Part shown: piece by piece, positions 1-6,469 of the stretch
Numbering within the stretch: position 1 is the first letter of the stretch
How the letters are laid out: each line of letters begins with the position of its first letter
Assembly (NCBI GenBank): GCA_964562455.1
Contig: CAZLTN010000167.1
Span: forward strand, 1-10,262
From: Ravibacter sp964562455
GTDB taxonomy: Bacteria > Bacteroidota > Bacteroidia > Cytophagales > Spirosomataceae
DNA length: 10,262 nucleotides
Direction: 5' to 3'
Position numbers and translations under genes: made by a program
The notes under the pieces: generated by a model
What the model was told of the DNA's origin: nothing
Databases searched by the model: none
Seen by the model: the letters and a program-made list of their open reading frames with translations, nothing else

Positions 1-929
1 ACTCCATCTTCGAGTTTTTTTCTGATACCGGCTACATATTCAACCGTCACTTCAAGTGCAGCAGCGATCTGCTGATCAGACAGTAGCGATTGCTTTACCA
101 AATTACGGACAGCTTTCTCTCGTTCTTTCTGCTGACCTTCCTGGAGACCTTCCTGACGTCCCTCCTGACGGCCTTTTTCAACAAATACATCCCAGGTATT
201 CATCACAGTTTCTTTTATTTTAATGGGCAGCTTTTGGACAATCGCTATGATCTGATCCTCGTTCAAGCCGCTACTCCCGAAAGTATAAACAATTAATTGA
301 TTTTGCAAGTTCAGTTCCTCTCCTATGGCCAGGCCCAGGATGGTAGGGATCAGCTCTTTAAGTTCGTTTTGTAACGTGCTGTACTTCATGGCAAGCAGCG
401 AGGCAGCCAGGAATTTATTATGCAGCGCTATGATTTCCTCATCTGACAAGTCTCCCAGGTTGTGGTAGACATACTCATAATCCGGAAGAAACCCGGTAAG
501 CTCAGGCTCCAGGCCCGAAAACAGGTCTTTCAGGGTCTGGTATTTCCAACTGTCCTTCCCATGATACAGCAACACCGGTATGATCAGGGACGGCCGCTGG
601 CCGTTGCTGATCTGTTTGGCCAGGCCCGAAAATATATAGCCGCCGATCTGGATAGGAGTGTTGCTGTCGATATAGCTTTTATGCTCAATTAACAGCGTTA
701 TTCTTACTTCACCCTTTCCGTCCAAACGCTTACAGGAATACACAATATCCGAAACGGTTTTGCGCAGCTCTTTTGATACATAGGTGTCCGGGAGTTGGGT
801 CAAGGTTGAAAAATCCAGCTTTTTGACAATATGTTTTGGAAGGCAGGCTTTGAAATAATCCAGGGCTATGGCCTGATTACCCATAATGGCCCGTATGAAG
901 GCATCGTGTCTTGAAGTTAAATCACCCAT
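1..929 (-). CDS. Rpn-family PD-(D/E)XK nuclease (Transposase_31 type), partial at 3' end
   Basis: This reading frame is open from an ATG at 929 to the left edge of the window, giving at least 309 residues. It matches the Rpn (recombination-promoting nuclease / putative transposase, PF04754) family. Visible signs are the N-terminal HDAFIRAIMG segment (residues 8-17), an acidic residue in SDIVYS (Asp61), and the strand LLIEHKS with Glu82-x-Lys84, which together form a PD-(D/E)XK-like site. They are followed by IGGYIFSGLAKQ and IIPVLLYHG (116-124). Near the C-terminus there is a Gly-Arg-Gln-Glu repeat (253-265), probably coiled coil, and then a short helical region ending in VTVEYVAGIRKKL. Known members are metal-dependent DNA nucleases, some linked to phage defence. 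The length is close to the family norm, so little is missing. The HDAF motif near the N-terminus supports the chosen start. A -7-like box lies 5 bases upstream of the ATG. The gene is unrelated in function to the rest of the window. Confidence 0.85.
   Translation of the reverse strand, partial: MGDLTSRHDAFIRAIMGNQAIALDYFKACLPKHIVKKLDFSTLTQLPDTYVSKELRKTVSDIVYSCKRLDGKGEVRITLLIEHKSYIDSNTPIQIGGYIFSGLAKQISNGQRPSLIIPVLLYHGKDSWKYQTLKDLFSGLEPELTGFLPDYEYVYHNLGDLSDEEIIALHNKFLAASLLAMKYSTLQNELKELIPTILGLAIGEELNLQNQLIVYTFGSSGLNEDQIIAIVQKLPIKIKETVMNTWDVFVEKGRQEGRQEGLQEGQQKEREKAVRNLVKQSLLSDQQIAAALEVTVEYVAGIRKKLEDG
138..173 (-). repeat. Three 12-bp tandem coding repeats (Gly-Arg/Leu-Gln-Glu)
   Basis: Inside the Rpn gene the minus strand reads three imperfect 12-base units: GGCCGTCAGGAG, GGACGTCAGGAA and GGTCTCCAGGAA. 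They encode GRQE, GRQE and GLQE. A more degenerate fourth unit (GGTCAGCAGAAA) follows at 126-137. Such (GxxE)n stretches are common just before the C-terminal helix of Rpn proteins. The unit length is a multiple of three, so gain or loss of copies would change the linker length but keep the frame. Confidence 0.8.
278..308 (-). promoter_or_regulatory. Candidate promoter inside the Rpn gene
   Basis: On the minus strand a TTG (308-306) is followed after 20 bases by TACTTTCG (285-278). The second element differs by one base from the Bacteroidota -7 consensus TAnnTTTG, and the spacing fits a -33/-7 pair. Transcription would start near 272, about 70 bases before an in-frame ATG at 203. It lies in AT-rich coding sequence, so chance similarity is possible. 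Confidence 0.25.
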
Positions 930-933
930 GTAG

Positions 934-941
934 CAAAAATA
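934..941 (-). promoter_or_regulatory. -7-like box just upstream of the Rpn gene
   Basis: The minus strand reads TATTTTTG, a full match to TAnnTTTG. It ends only 4 bases before the ATG at 929, so transcription from it would begin at or next to the start codon and give an almost leaderless mRNA. No TTG -33 element is present at the usual distance. A perfect palindrome occupies the region just upstream (964-977). Confidence 0.35.
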
Positions 942-963
942 TCGCTTTCCGCTTGTTCCTAAT

Positions 964-977
964 CTGTTAATTAACAG
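964..977. promoter_or_regulatory. Perfect 14-bp palindrome CTGTTAATTAACAG
   Basis: CTGTTAATTAACAG is identical to its reverse complement and lies 35-48 bases upstream of the Rpn start codon, where a -33 element would be expected. It could be an operator for a dimeric regulator of the nuclease gene. No T-run follows on either strand, so a terminator role is unlikely. The regulator is unknown. Confidence 0.4.
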
Positions 978-1189
978 GTAAATTACTCAGTATCGTGATT
1001 ATTTTATTCGGGAGAACAACCTTCAAGCTTGTATAATGTGTATCCGTAAATTCCTGGGATACAGCTCTAAGAATTAAAGACCGGAAAACGCCGGATTCGA
1101 CAAACCATGCCCGAGCCAACGTCTCCAAATCTCTAAAAACCGGCTCGAAAACGATTCTGGTAAGGGTACCAACCGCAACTTTAATGGAT

Positions 1190-1206
1190 TTTCATCGGAA
1201 GTTCCG
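1190..1206 (+). repeat. 17-bp repeat, left copy (core CGGAAGTTCCG)
   Basis: TTTCATCGGAAGTTCCG occurs here and again at 10116-10132 in the same orientation, just outside the two ends of the AraC-plus-importer cluster. The core CGGAAGTTCCG (1196-1206) is an odd-centred palindrome with 5-bp arms. Weaker similarity continues to the right (GGTTTTTTGT here, CTTCTTGT in the other copy). A T6 run at 1208-1213 follows, but the single-base loop makes a good terminator hairpin unlikely. Confidence 0.75.
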
Positions 1207-1295
1207 GTTTTTTGTGGGACAAGGTGCTGTTAATGTGTTAGATGAGTGCGACGGCCTCGTCAAATACAACCCGGCAGGTAGATTTGGACGGACCG

Positions 1296-2306
1296 CTAAC
1301 GCTTCTTCAAAAACCTGCCTGGCGAAACACCAAACCTCTTTTTGAAGGCTACAGAGAAATGGTTATAATGCTGGTATCCTATGTGACGGGCTATTCCGGA
1401 AATATTCCAGTCGCTGGAATAGTTGTCTGTGAGCAGGCGGTATGCTTCCGTCATCCTGCTTTCGACAATAAATTCATGGATCGTACAGCCGAACAATTCC
1501 TTGAATCCTGCCTGCATCTTAGTACGGTTCATCATAGCTATATAAGAGAGTTCCTGTATGGTATGATCCTTTGAAGGATCCGCCGTTATTTTTTCTTTGA
1601 GCAGATACAGTTGTTCTGTATCCTCTTTTGATAGAACGGGCCTTCGGGCCGGGATCCCGACAGAACCTGTCTGATGGAGCTGAAGCGCTAATAGCTCGAG
1701 TAGCTTTCCTTCGACAAACAATCGCTTGACATTGCCCGAATACGTGCAGTTATAAAGCTCGTGTATAGCATGGTGAATAAAGGGCGTGATGCCATAGCTC
1801 TTACCTCCGAGCAGCGTTGGCCGGGATGAAGCCATGCCCTTTAAAAAATCCAGTGCTGTTGCGGGATCGCCTCCTATATGCTCCCGGACCCATGCCTGGG
1901 AAAGCTGTATTTCTAAACTAGTGGCATTGCGGCAAGGCGCATCGATCAGCCTTCCGTCCAACTGCGGCAAATAGAGCATACTGAACTCACCCTGTGCAAT
2001 CGGCGCCGCAAACCGTGCATCGTTGTGCCTGTAACAGGTCGCCCCTCCCGACAGCTCAAAGTGCATCAGGATGTACGGGCTATCTGATCGTACTGATACT
2101 TCCTGCTCTTTGGCCGCGGATCTTTTATAGAAATTGATCAGCACACCATCCAGGTGTATCTGCTTCCTCTCTTCATAAAACTCCTTTTCTTTCCGGCAAT
2201 CACAGGATTCCACGATCTTTTGGGACCTGGGAACAGGATAGCCGTCGGGAATCTCTATAATCCCGCTAAACTCCTGCCTGTCCTTATTTATAACCTCAAT
2301 TTTCAT
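1296..2306 (-). CDS. AraC-family transcriptional regulator, PchR-like
   Basis: This is a 336-residue cytoplasmic DNA-binding regulator. The C-terminal ~100 residues carry two helix-turn-helix motifs: the first begins near residue 249 (TIQELSYIAMMNRTKMQAGF), and the second carries the family signature IARHIGYQHYNHFSVAFKKR, ending in FGVSPGRF. The N-terminal part is a ligand-sensing domain of the PchR type, with the typical FVEGKLLELLALQL helix between the domains. PchR relatives bind a ferric siderophore and activate its uptake genes. The divergent importer operon makes that role likely here (inference). The frame can be extended to a TTG at 2363, but that codon falls inside a -7 promoter box. 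The first ATG, at 2306 and directly preceded by AGGG, begins MKIEVINKDRQE and is the better start. A Cys-x-Cys (ESCDC) lies near residues 33-37. Confidence 0.88.
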   Translation of the reverse strand: MKIEVINKDRQEFSGIIEIPDGYPVPRSQKIVESCDCRKEKEFYEERKQIHLDGVLINFYKRSAAKEQEVSVRSDSPYILMHFELSGGATCYRHNDARFAAPIAQGEFSMLYLPQLDGRLIDAPCRNATSLEIQLSQAWVREHIGGDPATALDFLKGMASSRPTLLGGKSYGITPFIHHAIHELYNCTYSGNVKRLFVEGKLLELLALQLHQTGSVGIPARRPVLSKEDTEQLYLLKEKITADPSKDHTIQELSYIAMMNRTKMQAGFKELFGCTIHEFIVESRMTEAYRLLTDNYSSDWNISGIARHIGYQHYNHFSVAFKKRFGVSPGRFLKKR

Positions 2307-2360
2307 CCCTGTTAAATTAAATACTGCAGGATGCGTACATCTTGCTGCAATTTCCGCATT

Positions 2361-2368
2361 CAAAGATA
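2361..2368 (-). promoter_or_regulatory. -7 box of the AraC-gene promoter
   Basis: The minus strand reads TATCTTTG, a full match to the Bacteroidota -7 consensus TAnnTTTG. Transcription would start near 2355, about 50 bases before the ATG at 2306. No TTG is found at the -33 position. The box is only 2 bp away from the oppositely directed -7 box of the receptor operon. Confidence 0.5.
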
Positions 2369-2370
2369 TT

Positions 2371-2378
2371 TACTTTTG
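2371..2378 (+). promoter_or_regulatory. -7 box of the importer-operon promoter
   Basis: TACTTTTG matches TAnnTTTG fully. Transcription would start near 2384, giving a leader of about 30 bases before the receptor ATG at 2415. The nearest upstream TTG (2342-2344) is 26 bases away, too far for a normal -33 box. The lack of a -33 element is what one expects of a promoter that needs an activator such as the adjacent AraC protein (inference). Confidence 0.5.
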
Positions 2379-2411
2379 CCATGAATTTAAAATAATTCTA
2401 AATAGTGGCAA
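2376..2411. promoter_or_regulatory. Nested inverted repeats in the divergent control region
   Basis: Outer arms TTGCCA (2376-2381) and TGGCAA (2406-2411) lie 30 bp apart centre to centre, about three helical turns. Nested inside is GAATT (2383-2387), 6 bases, AATTC (2394-2398). The outer left arm overlaps the operon's -7 box and the right arm touches the receptor start region. The inner repeat lies around -28 to -43 of the AraC promoter. These are candidate operators, for example for the AraC protein or an iron regulator. No classical Fur box was recognised. Confidence 0.35.
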
Positions 2412-2414
2412 TGA

Positions 2415-4844
2415 ATGATGGAGTTTAATAACAGATATATCCTTATTTCTTTCTTCCTTCTGTTTTCTATAGGAAGGGCAACAGGCCAGTCGGGAGACGG
2501 CCGTATTAGTGGCTACGTACTTCTTGAAGACGGAACTGCGGCAAAGGGCGCTACTTTGGAGGTGGTGGGGTCGGGATCAAAAACCGGTACGGATGAAAAT
2601 GGACGTTTCTCAATTTCACTGCCGGGAGGGAAGGAATATAGCTTACGTGTAAGTTTTGTGGGTAAGGCCTTGCAGACGAAAACCGTTTATCTGCCGGCGG
2701 GCAGCGATATCGAGTTCAGGTTTGTGATGAAGGATGATGTACAAGAACTCACGGAAGTGACAGTAATGGGGCAAACCCGCAACGAAAAAGCCGGAAATGA
2801 AATCGTAAAAGCGGAAATTGTAGATACAAAAGCAGCACAGGCGCAAGCGGTGACATTGGTCGAGCTGATGAACAAGTCCGCGGGAATACGTGTGCGGCAA
2901 GCCGGGGGATTGGGGAGCAATACCAACATTATGCTCAACGGTTTTCAGGGCAAATCCATCAAGATATTCAAAGACGGCATCCCCACGGACTATCTCGGTG
3001 CGGGCTACAATATTTCTGCCACCCCCGTCAATATGCTGGAAAGGGTAGAGGTCTATAAAGGGGTGCTTCCTACCGATCTTGGAGCGGATGCCCTGGGAGG
3101 CGCCATCAATATGGTGTCCAGAACGCAGAATAGCCGGTTTGCCGCTCTGTCGTATGAGTTGGGATCGTTCAATATCCATCGCATTTCCCTGAACCTGAAA
3201 CATACGAAGGATGAAAGCCATACATTCTGGGGGATGGATGCATTCTATAATTATTCGGATAACGACTACAGGGTGACAGCAAGTGTTCCCGACCCTGAAA
3301 CATCGACCGTTTCTCCCCAACGAGTCAGGCTGTTCCACAACCGGTACAAACATATCTATGCCGAGCTATACGGCGGCTTGACGGGGCTCTCATGGGCAGA
3401 CGAATTGCGGATTGGTATTACCGCTTTTTCCATCCATAGGGATAATCAGTTTGCGGCATTGATGGAAAGGCCTTTCGGGGCGTCTGCGGCACAGGAAAGC
3501 ACTCCTTTCATTCCGACATTGCGATACAGGAAAGATTTTGCAAACCGGAAATTTTCAGTCGACCAGTTCCTGGTTTACAGCAGGATAAACGGGCGCCAGA
3601 CGGATACGCTAAGCGGGTCGTACGATTGGTATGGTCATTTTCACCCTCCCGTGGATGCAGGCAAGCGGGGTGAATCGGGCAACCCGACCCGGGCAAAACG
3701 TACTTTTGATAATCTCACGTCGAGGACAGGGTTCTCTTACCAGATAAATCCGGCTCAGTCGATAGCCCTGAATGTCGTTTTCAATGACTATAACCGCACG
3801 GGCCGGGATCCTTACGGTCCCACCAGTACCGGAGATAACCCGGTTGACCTGCAAAGCCTGCCTGCAGACTATACCAAGCTGGTTGGGACGCTCGGATGGA
3901 AAGCACAGTTTGCAAACGACCGGATCGAAAACCTGTTTCAGCTCAAATATTACAGTGCAAAGACAAAAGGGCAGGAAGTCAATGCCGGTTCCGGGTACCT
4001 GAATGAAAACACCTCCCGTGCCAGTACCTCCAGGTTTGGAGTGGCAGAAGCCGTTAAGCTGAACCTTTCCGGTCGTACTTATTTCAGGCTTTCCGGCGAG
4101 TTGGCTACCCGTCTTCCGGAGCAGGGGGAGATACTTGGAAACGGCTCCTATGTGTTGTCCAATTTCAACATCAGGCCCGAGCGGAGCACAAATGGCAATT
4201 TAGGTTTCCACACCAGTCCGAATGACAAGTGGGATGTTGAATTGAACAGTTTCTACCGTGTCACAAAAGATCTTATCATCTCTGTTCCGGTTAGTCTGGT
4301 CTATGCGCAGAGTGTAAACGTCGAATCCGTTAAAGGGATAGGTTTTGAAGCGGACGTCCGCTTCAAGCCGTGGCGCTGGCTGGCTCTCAATGCAAACAGT
4401 ACCTACCAGGACTACCGGCTGTTCCGCATTCAGGCTCCGCTAATGCAATACCTGGAAGGGGCGAGGTTACGGAATACGCCCTACTTCTTTTACAATATCG
4501 GAGCCTCGTTACGGTTTGAAAAAGTATTTACCGCAACAGACCGGGTGCAGGCATACTACAACCTGAGCTATGTGCATGAGTACTACCTGAATTATATCCC
4601 GAAAGATACGGAACCCGACGGCTTTCTGGGCTTGTGGGGAAAAGCAAAGGTGGATGCGCCGAATATCATCCCGTCGCAAACTGTCAACTCGCTGGGCTTT
4701 CTCTGGCAACCCAAAAGCGAATTACCCCTTACCGTCAACATAGAATGCAAGAACCTGTTTGACAAGGCCGTGTACGACAACTTCAAGATCCAGAATGCGG
4801 GCCGGAGTTTTCACCTGAAATTTAATTATGTGTTGAAATATTAA
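2415..4844 (+). CDS. TonB-dependent outer-membrane receptor for a ferric siderophore
   Basis: This 809-residue protein starts with a signal peptide (about 1-25, ending RATGQ). A carboxypeptidase-regulatory-like beta-sandwich follows (about 29-106, with DGTAAKGATLEV and TDENGRFSISLPGG), as is common in Bacteroidota receptors. A TonB-box-like ELTEVTVMG lies at 111-119. The plug domain follows (about 129-236: LNGFQGKSIKIFKDGIPTDY, LERVEVYKGVLPTDLGADAL), then a 22-strand-type barrel ending in the aromatic residue Tyr809. It takes a substrate across the outer membrane with energy from TonB-ExbBD, which is not encoded here. Its place before a siderophore-type ABC transporter points to a ferric siderophore. 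A second ATG follows directly at 2418. An out-of-frame ATG at 2411 opens a five-codon frame ending at 2428 that overlaps the start. No frameshift is seen. Confidence 0.93.
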   Translation: MMEFNNRYILISFFLLFSIGRATGQSGDGRISGYVLLEDGTAAKGATLEVVGSGSKTGTDENGRFSISLPGGKEYSLRVSFVGKALQTKTVYLPAGSDIEFRFVMKDDVQELTEVTVMGQTRNEKAGNEIVKAEIVDTKAAQAQAVTLVELMNKSAGIRVRQAGGLGSNTNIMLNGFQGKSIKIFKDGIPTDYLGAGYNISATPVNMLERVEVYKGVLPTDLGADALGGAINMVSRTQNSRFAALSYELGSFNIHRISLNLKHTKDESHTFWGMDAFYNYSDNDYRVTASVPDPETSTVSPQRVRLFHNRYKHIYAELYGGLTGLSWADELRIGITAFSIHRDNQFAALMERPFGASAAQESTPFIPTLRYRKDFANRKFSVDQFLVYSRINGRQTDTLSGSYDWYGHFHPPVDAGKRGESGNPTRAKRTFDNLTSRTGFSYQINPAQSIALNVVFNDYNRTGRDPYGPTSTGDNPVDLQSLPADYTKLVGTLGWKAQFANDRIENLFQLKYYSAKTKGQEVNAGSGYLNENTSRASTSRFGVAEAVKLNLSGRTYFRLSGELATRLPEQGEILGNGSYVLSNFNIRPERSTNGNLGFHTSPNDKWDVELNSFYRVTKDLIISVPVSLVYAQSVNVESVKGIGFEADVRFKPWRWLALNANSTYQDYRLFRIQAPLMQYLEGARLRNTPYFFYNIGASLRFEKVFTATDRVQAYYNLSYVHEYYLNYIPKDTEPDGFLGLWGKAKVDAPNIIPSQTVNSLGFLWQPKSELPLTVNIECKNLFDKAVYDNFKIQNAGRSFHLKFNYVLKY

Positions 4845-4864
4845 TTTTTAAACAGTAAAAGCGA

Positions 4865-6115
4865 ATGAACAATCAATTTTTAAAAGCGGGGGTGTTGCTA
4901 CTGATGACATCTGCAATGCTTGCATCATGTAATAAAAGTGACGATCCCACACCCGGCGATAACGCTACCGGGAAGTATGTGATCCTGACAGCGGAATGGC
5001 AGGTAGCGGAAGGTTCCGGATATTATGCAGCATATACCGATATGCCGACGGGCGACGTAGACAATATCGGGGGATATTCCGTTCAGGCCAGAAATTACGG
5101 CGGATTCAGGCATTACAAAAACTGGGTATTCAGCCGCGCAAATTTAGCAGGCGAAACCGGGATATTACGATATAGCGCTGCCTCGACCGGAAGACTTGCT
5201 GAAAGCGGCTTTATCAAGTGCGGCACCTCGGCGCAGCATGTGGTTGTGGACGAAACAACAGGTTTTTATTTTGACGGGGATCGCGGAAAGACCAGAGTTC
5301 AGAAATTTAACCCGACTACAATGCAGCGTACGGGGGAAATAGATCTTTCTTCAGCGATTGAAACCGGAGCGGGTATCAGCGCAAACGTATTTACCGGGAT
5401 TCAAACCCTGGCCGCAAAAGAGGGCAAACTGTATGTGAGTGTTACCTATTCGAGGACAAACGGCAACGGAAACATCGATAACACCAGAAACTATACGTTG
5501 GCTGTTGTGGACATTGCCACCGGGAAAGTGGAGAAAACGATTGTTCATCCCAAAGCCAAAAACCACGGCTATGCGACATCTGAATACCCTGCCTGGATAC
5601 AGGCGAAAGACGGCTCCCTGTATTTCCTGACGACAGGCTGGGATATGAACGAATCCCGCGCGATAGAGCTTCAGAACTCTTTCATATTCAGGATCAAGGC
5701 CGGCGAAACGAATTTTGACCCGACGTGGGAATTAAGTTGCAAAGACCTGGGAATGCCTGACGGATCGCTCATGTGGAGCTTCAGGGAACTGAACGGCAAA
5801 TTGTATGTAGACGTATCAAAGGAGGCAACATCCCCGCTATTACCCAATTTGAATACTAATATCTATCAATTCTATTCCGTCGATATCAATACGAAAGCTG
5901 CTGCAAAGATAACCGGTGTGCCGTTGACGGTATTCGGGCTCTCGACCGGAAATGTTGAGATCGTGGACGACCAGGTGTTTTTGCGTGCCATTAACCGGAC
6001 AGAAGGAATAAATGCATACTATAAGGTCAATCTGACCGATAATACCGCATCGCCGGCCTTTAATGTGACCAGAGGCGGTGAGGCAAGCGGGTTTGTCCGG
6101 CTGGCAGGTGAATAG
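4865..6115 (+). CDS. Surface lipoprotein, DUF4374/XusB-like siderophore-binding candidate
   Basis: This 416-residue lipoprotein has a type II signal peptide with lipobox LASC (Cys22). The residues after the cysteine, NKSDDP, fit the acidic surface-export signal of Bacteroidota lipoproteins, so it probably sits on the outside of the cell. The mature part is rich in beta strands with repeated propeller-like pieces (YSVQARNYGGFRHY, HVVVDETTGFYF, YTLAVVDIATGKVEK, LYFLTTGWDM, FRELNGKLYVDV, YYKVNLTD). This resembles DUF4374 proteins such as XusB of Bacteroides thetaiotaomicron, which binds enterobactin and is paired with the receptor XusA. The family call is from memory of the pattern and is less sure than the lipoprotein call. 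It starts 20 bases after the receptor gene, so the two are likely co-expressed and act as a pair. The stop codon TAG overlaps a TGA. Confidence 0.7.
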   Translation: MNNQFLKAGVLLLMTSAMLASCNKSDDPTPGDNATGKYVILTAEWQVAEGSGYYAAYTDMPTGDVDNIGGYSVQARNYGGFRHYKNWVFSRANLAGETGILRYSAASTGRLAESGFIKCGTSAQHVVVDETTGFYFDGDRGKTRVQKFNPTTMQRTGEIDLSSAIETGAGISANVFTGIQTLAAKEGKLYVSVTYSRTNGNGNIDNTRNYTLAVVDIATGKVEKTIVHPKAKNHGYATSEYPAWIQAKDGSLYFLTTGWDMNESRAIELQNSFIFRIKAGETNFDPTWELSCKDLGMPDGSLMWSFRELNGKLYVDVSKEATSPLLPNLNTNIYQFYSVDINTKAAAKITGVPLTVFGLSTGNVEIVDDQVFLRAINRTEGINAYYKVNLTDNTASPAFNVTRGGEASGFVRLAGE

Positions 6116-6160
6116 TGAACCGTTAACGTATAAAGAATAACAAATACTGCAGCATAAAAG

Positions 6161-6469
6161 ATGTACATCAATAAAGTAAATCTACGGTCCGAAGTCGACA
6201 AGCTCAAAGCACATTGGGTATTAAACGAGGTAGCCAGGGTAAACAACCATGTGGCGAGGATAGCCAAATTGAAAGGTGATTTTAAGATGCATAAACATGA
6301 TAACGGAGAAAAGCTGTTCTACGTTATCGACGGTACGATGTGTCTCGAGTTTGCCGACGGGCATATCATGGAGGTGAATACAGGTGAATTTGTTGTAATC
6401 CCCCGGGGTATTGAACATAAACCCTTTGCGCCCGAAGAAACTTGTGTGATGTTGTTTGAGCCGGTATGA
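6161..6469 (+). CDS. Small single-domain metal-binding cupin
   Basis: This is a 102-residue protein with no signal peptide, so it should be cytoplasmic. It has both cupin motifs. Motif 1 is GDFKMHKHDNGEKLFYVIDG with His44, His46, Glu50 and Gly58. Motif 2 is GEFVVIPRGIEHKP with Pro81, Gly83 and His86. The three histidines and the glutamate are the usual metal ligands, so the metal site looks intact. Small cupins of this type have varied roles, and the sequence alone does not tell the substrate. Its stop overlaps the next start in an ATGA, which ties its translation to the permease gene. A 45-base gap separates it from the lipoprotein gene. Inside an importer operon it could help handle the iron-siderophore in the cytoplasm or act as a sensor, but this is inference. 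Confidence 0.85.
   Translation: MYINKVNLRSEVDKLKAHWVLNEVARVNNHVARIAKLKGDFKMHKHDNGEKLFYVIDGTMCLEFADGHIMEVNTGEFVVIPRGIEHKPFAPEETCVMLFEPV

Larger units (their letters stand above)
930..1295. other. Non-coding region between Rpn gene and AraC gene
   Basis: No convincing gene lies here. The region holds the 5' control region of the Rpn gene (930-977), an AT-rich stretch, and a GC-richer block at 1081-1150. That block has CCGG repeats (CCGG at 1081 and 1091) and a 6-bp inverted repeat, CGAGCC (1112-1117) and GGCTCG (1142-1147). One copy of the 17-bp repeat follows (1190-1206). It also contains the 3' flank of the AraC gene on the minus strand. No strong hairpin plus T-run for the end of the AraC transcript is evident. 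No tRNA fold was found. Confidence 0.6.

Noticed and set aside
462..692. 76-codon plus-strand frame
   Set aside because: It is antisense to the Rpn nuclease, whose conserved motifs lie on the other strand; no independent support.
1..929. The Rpn gene as part of a mobile element carrying the cluster
   Set aside because: Despite the family's transposase name, Rpn proteins are nucleases without inverted-repeat elements. No terminal inverted repeats or target duplications were seen around this gene.
1031..1037. TATAAT sequence resembling a sigma-70 -10 box
   Set aside because: No -35 partner at the right distance, no gene follows on the plus strand, and Bacteroidota promoters use a different -7 box.
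1081..1150. tRNA-like piece (GTCGAATCC on the minus strand) and GC-rich inverted repeats
   Set aside because: The arms needed for a T-stem and acceptor stem do not pair, so no tRNA or tRNA fragment can be supported. The inverted repeat lacks a T-run for a terminator.
1242..1574. 110-codon plus-strand frame over the 3' part of the AraC gene
   Set aside because: It is antisense to a clear helix-turn-helix coding region, has no recognisable domain, and is best explained as a shadow frame.
2643..3353. 236-codon minus-strand frame
   Set aside because: It lies fully inside the plug and early barrel part of the receptor gene. Its composition is unlike a real protein, with no domain or promoter.
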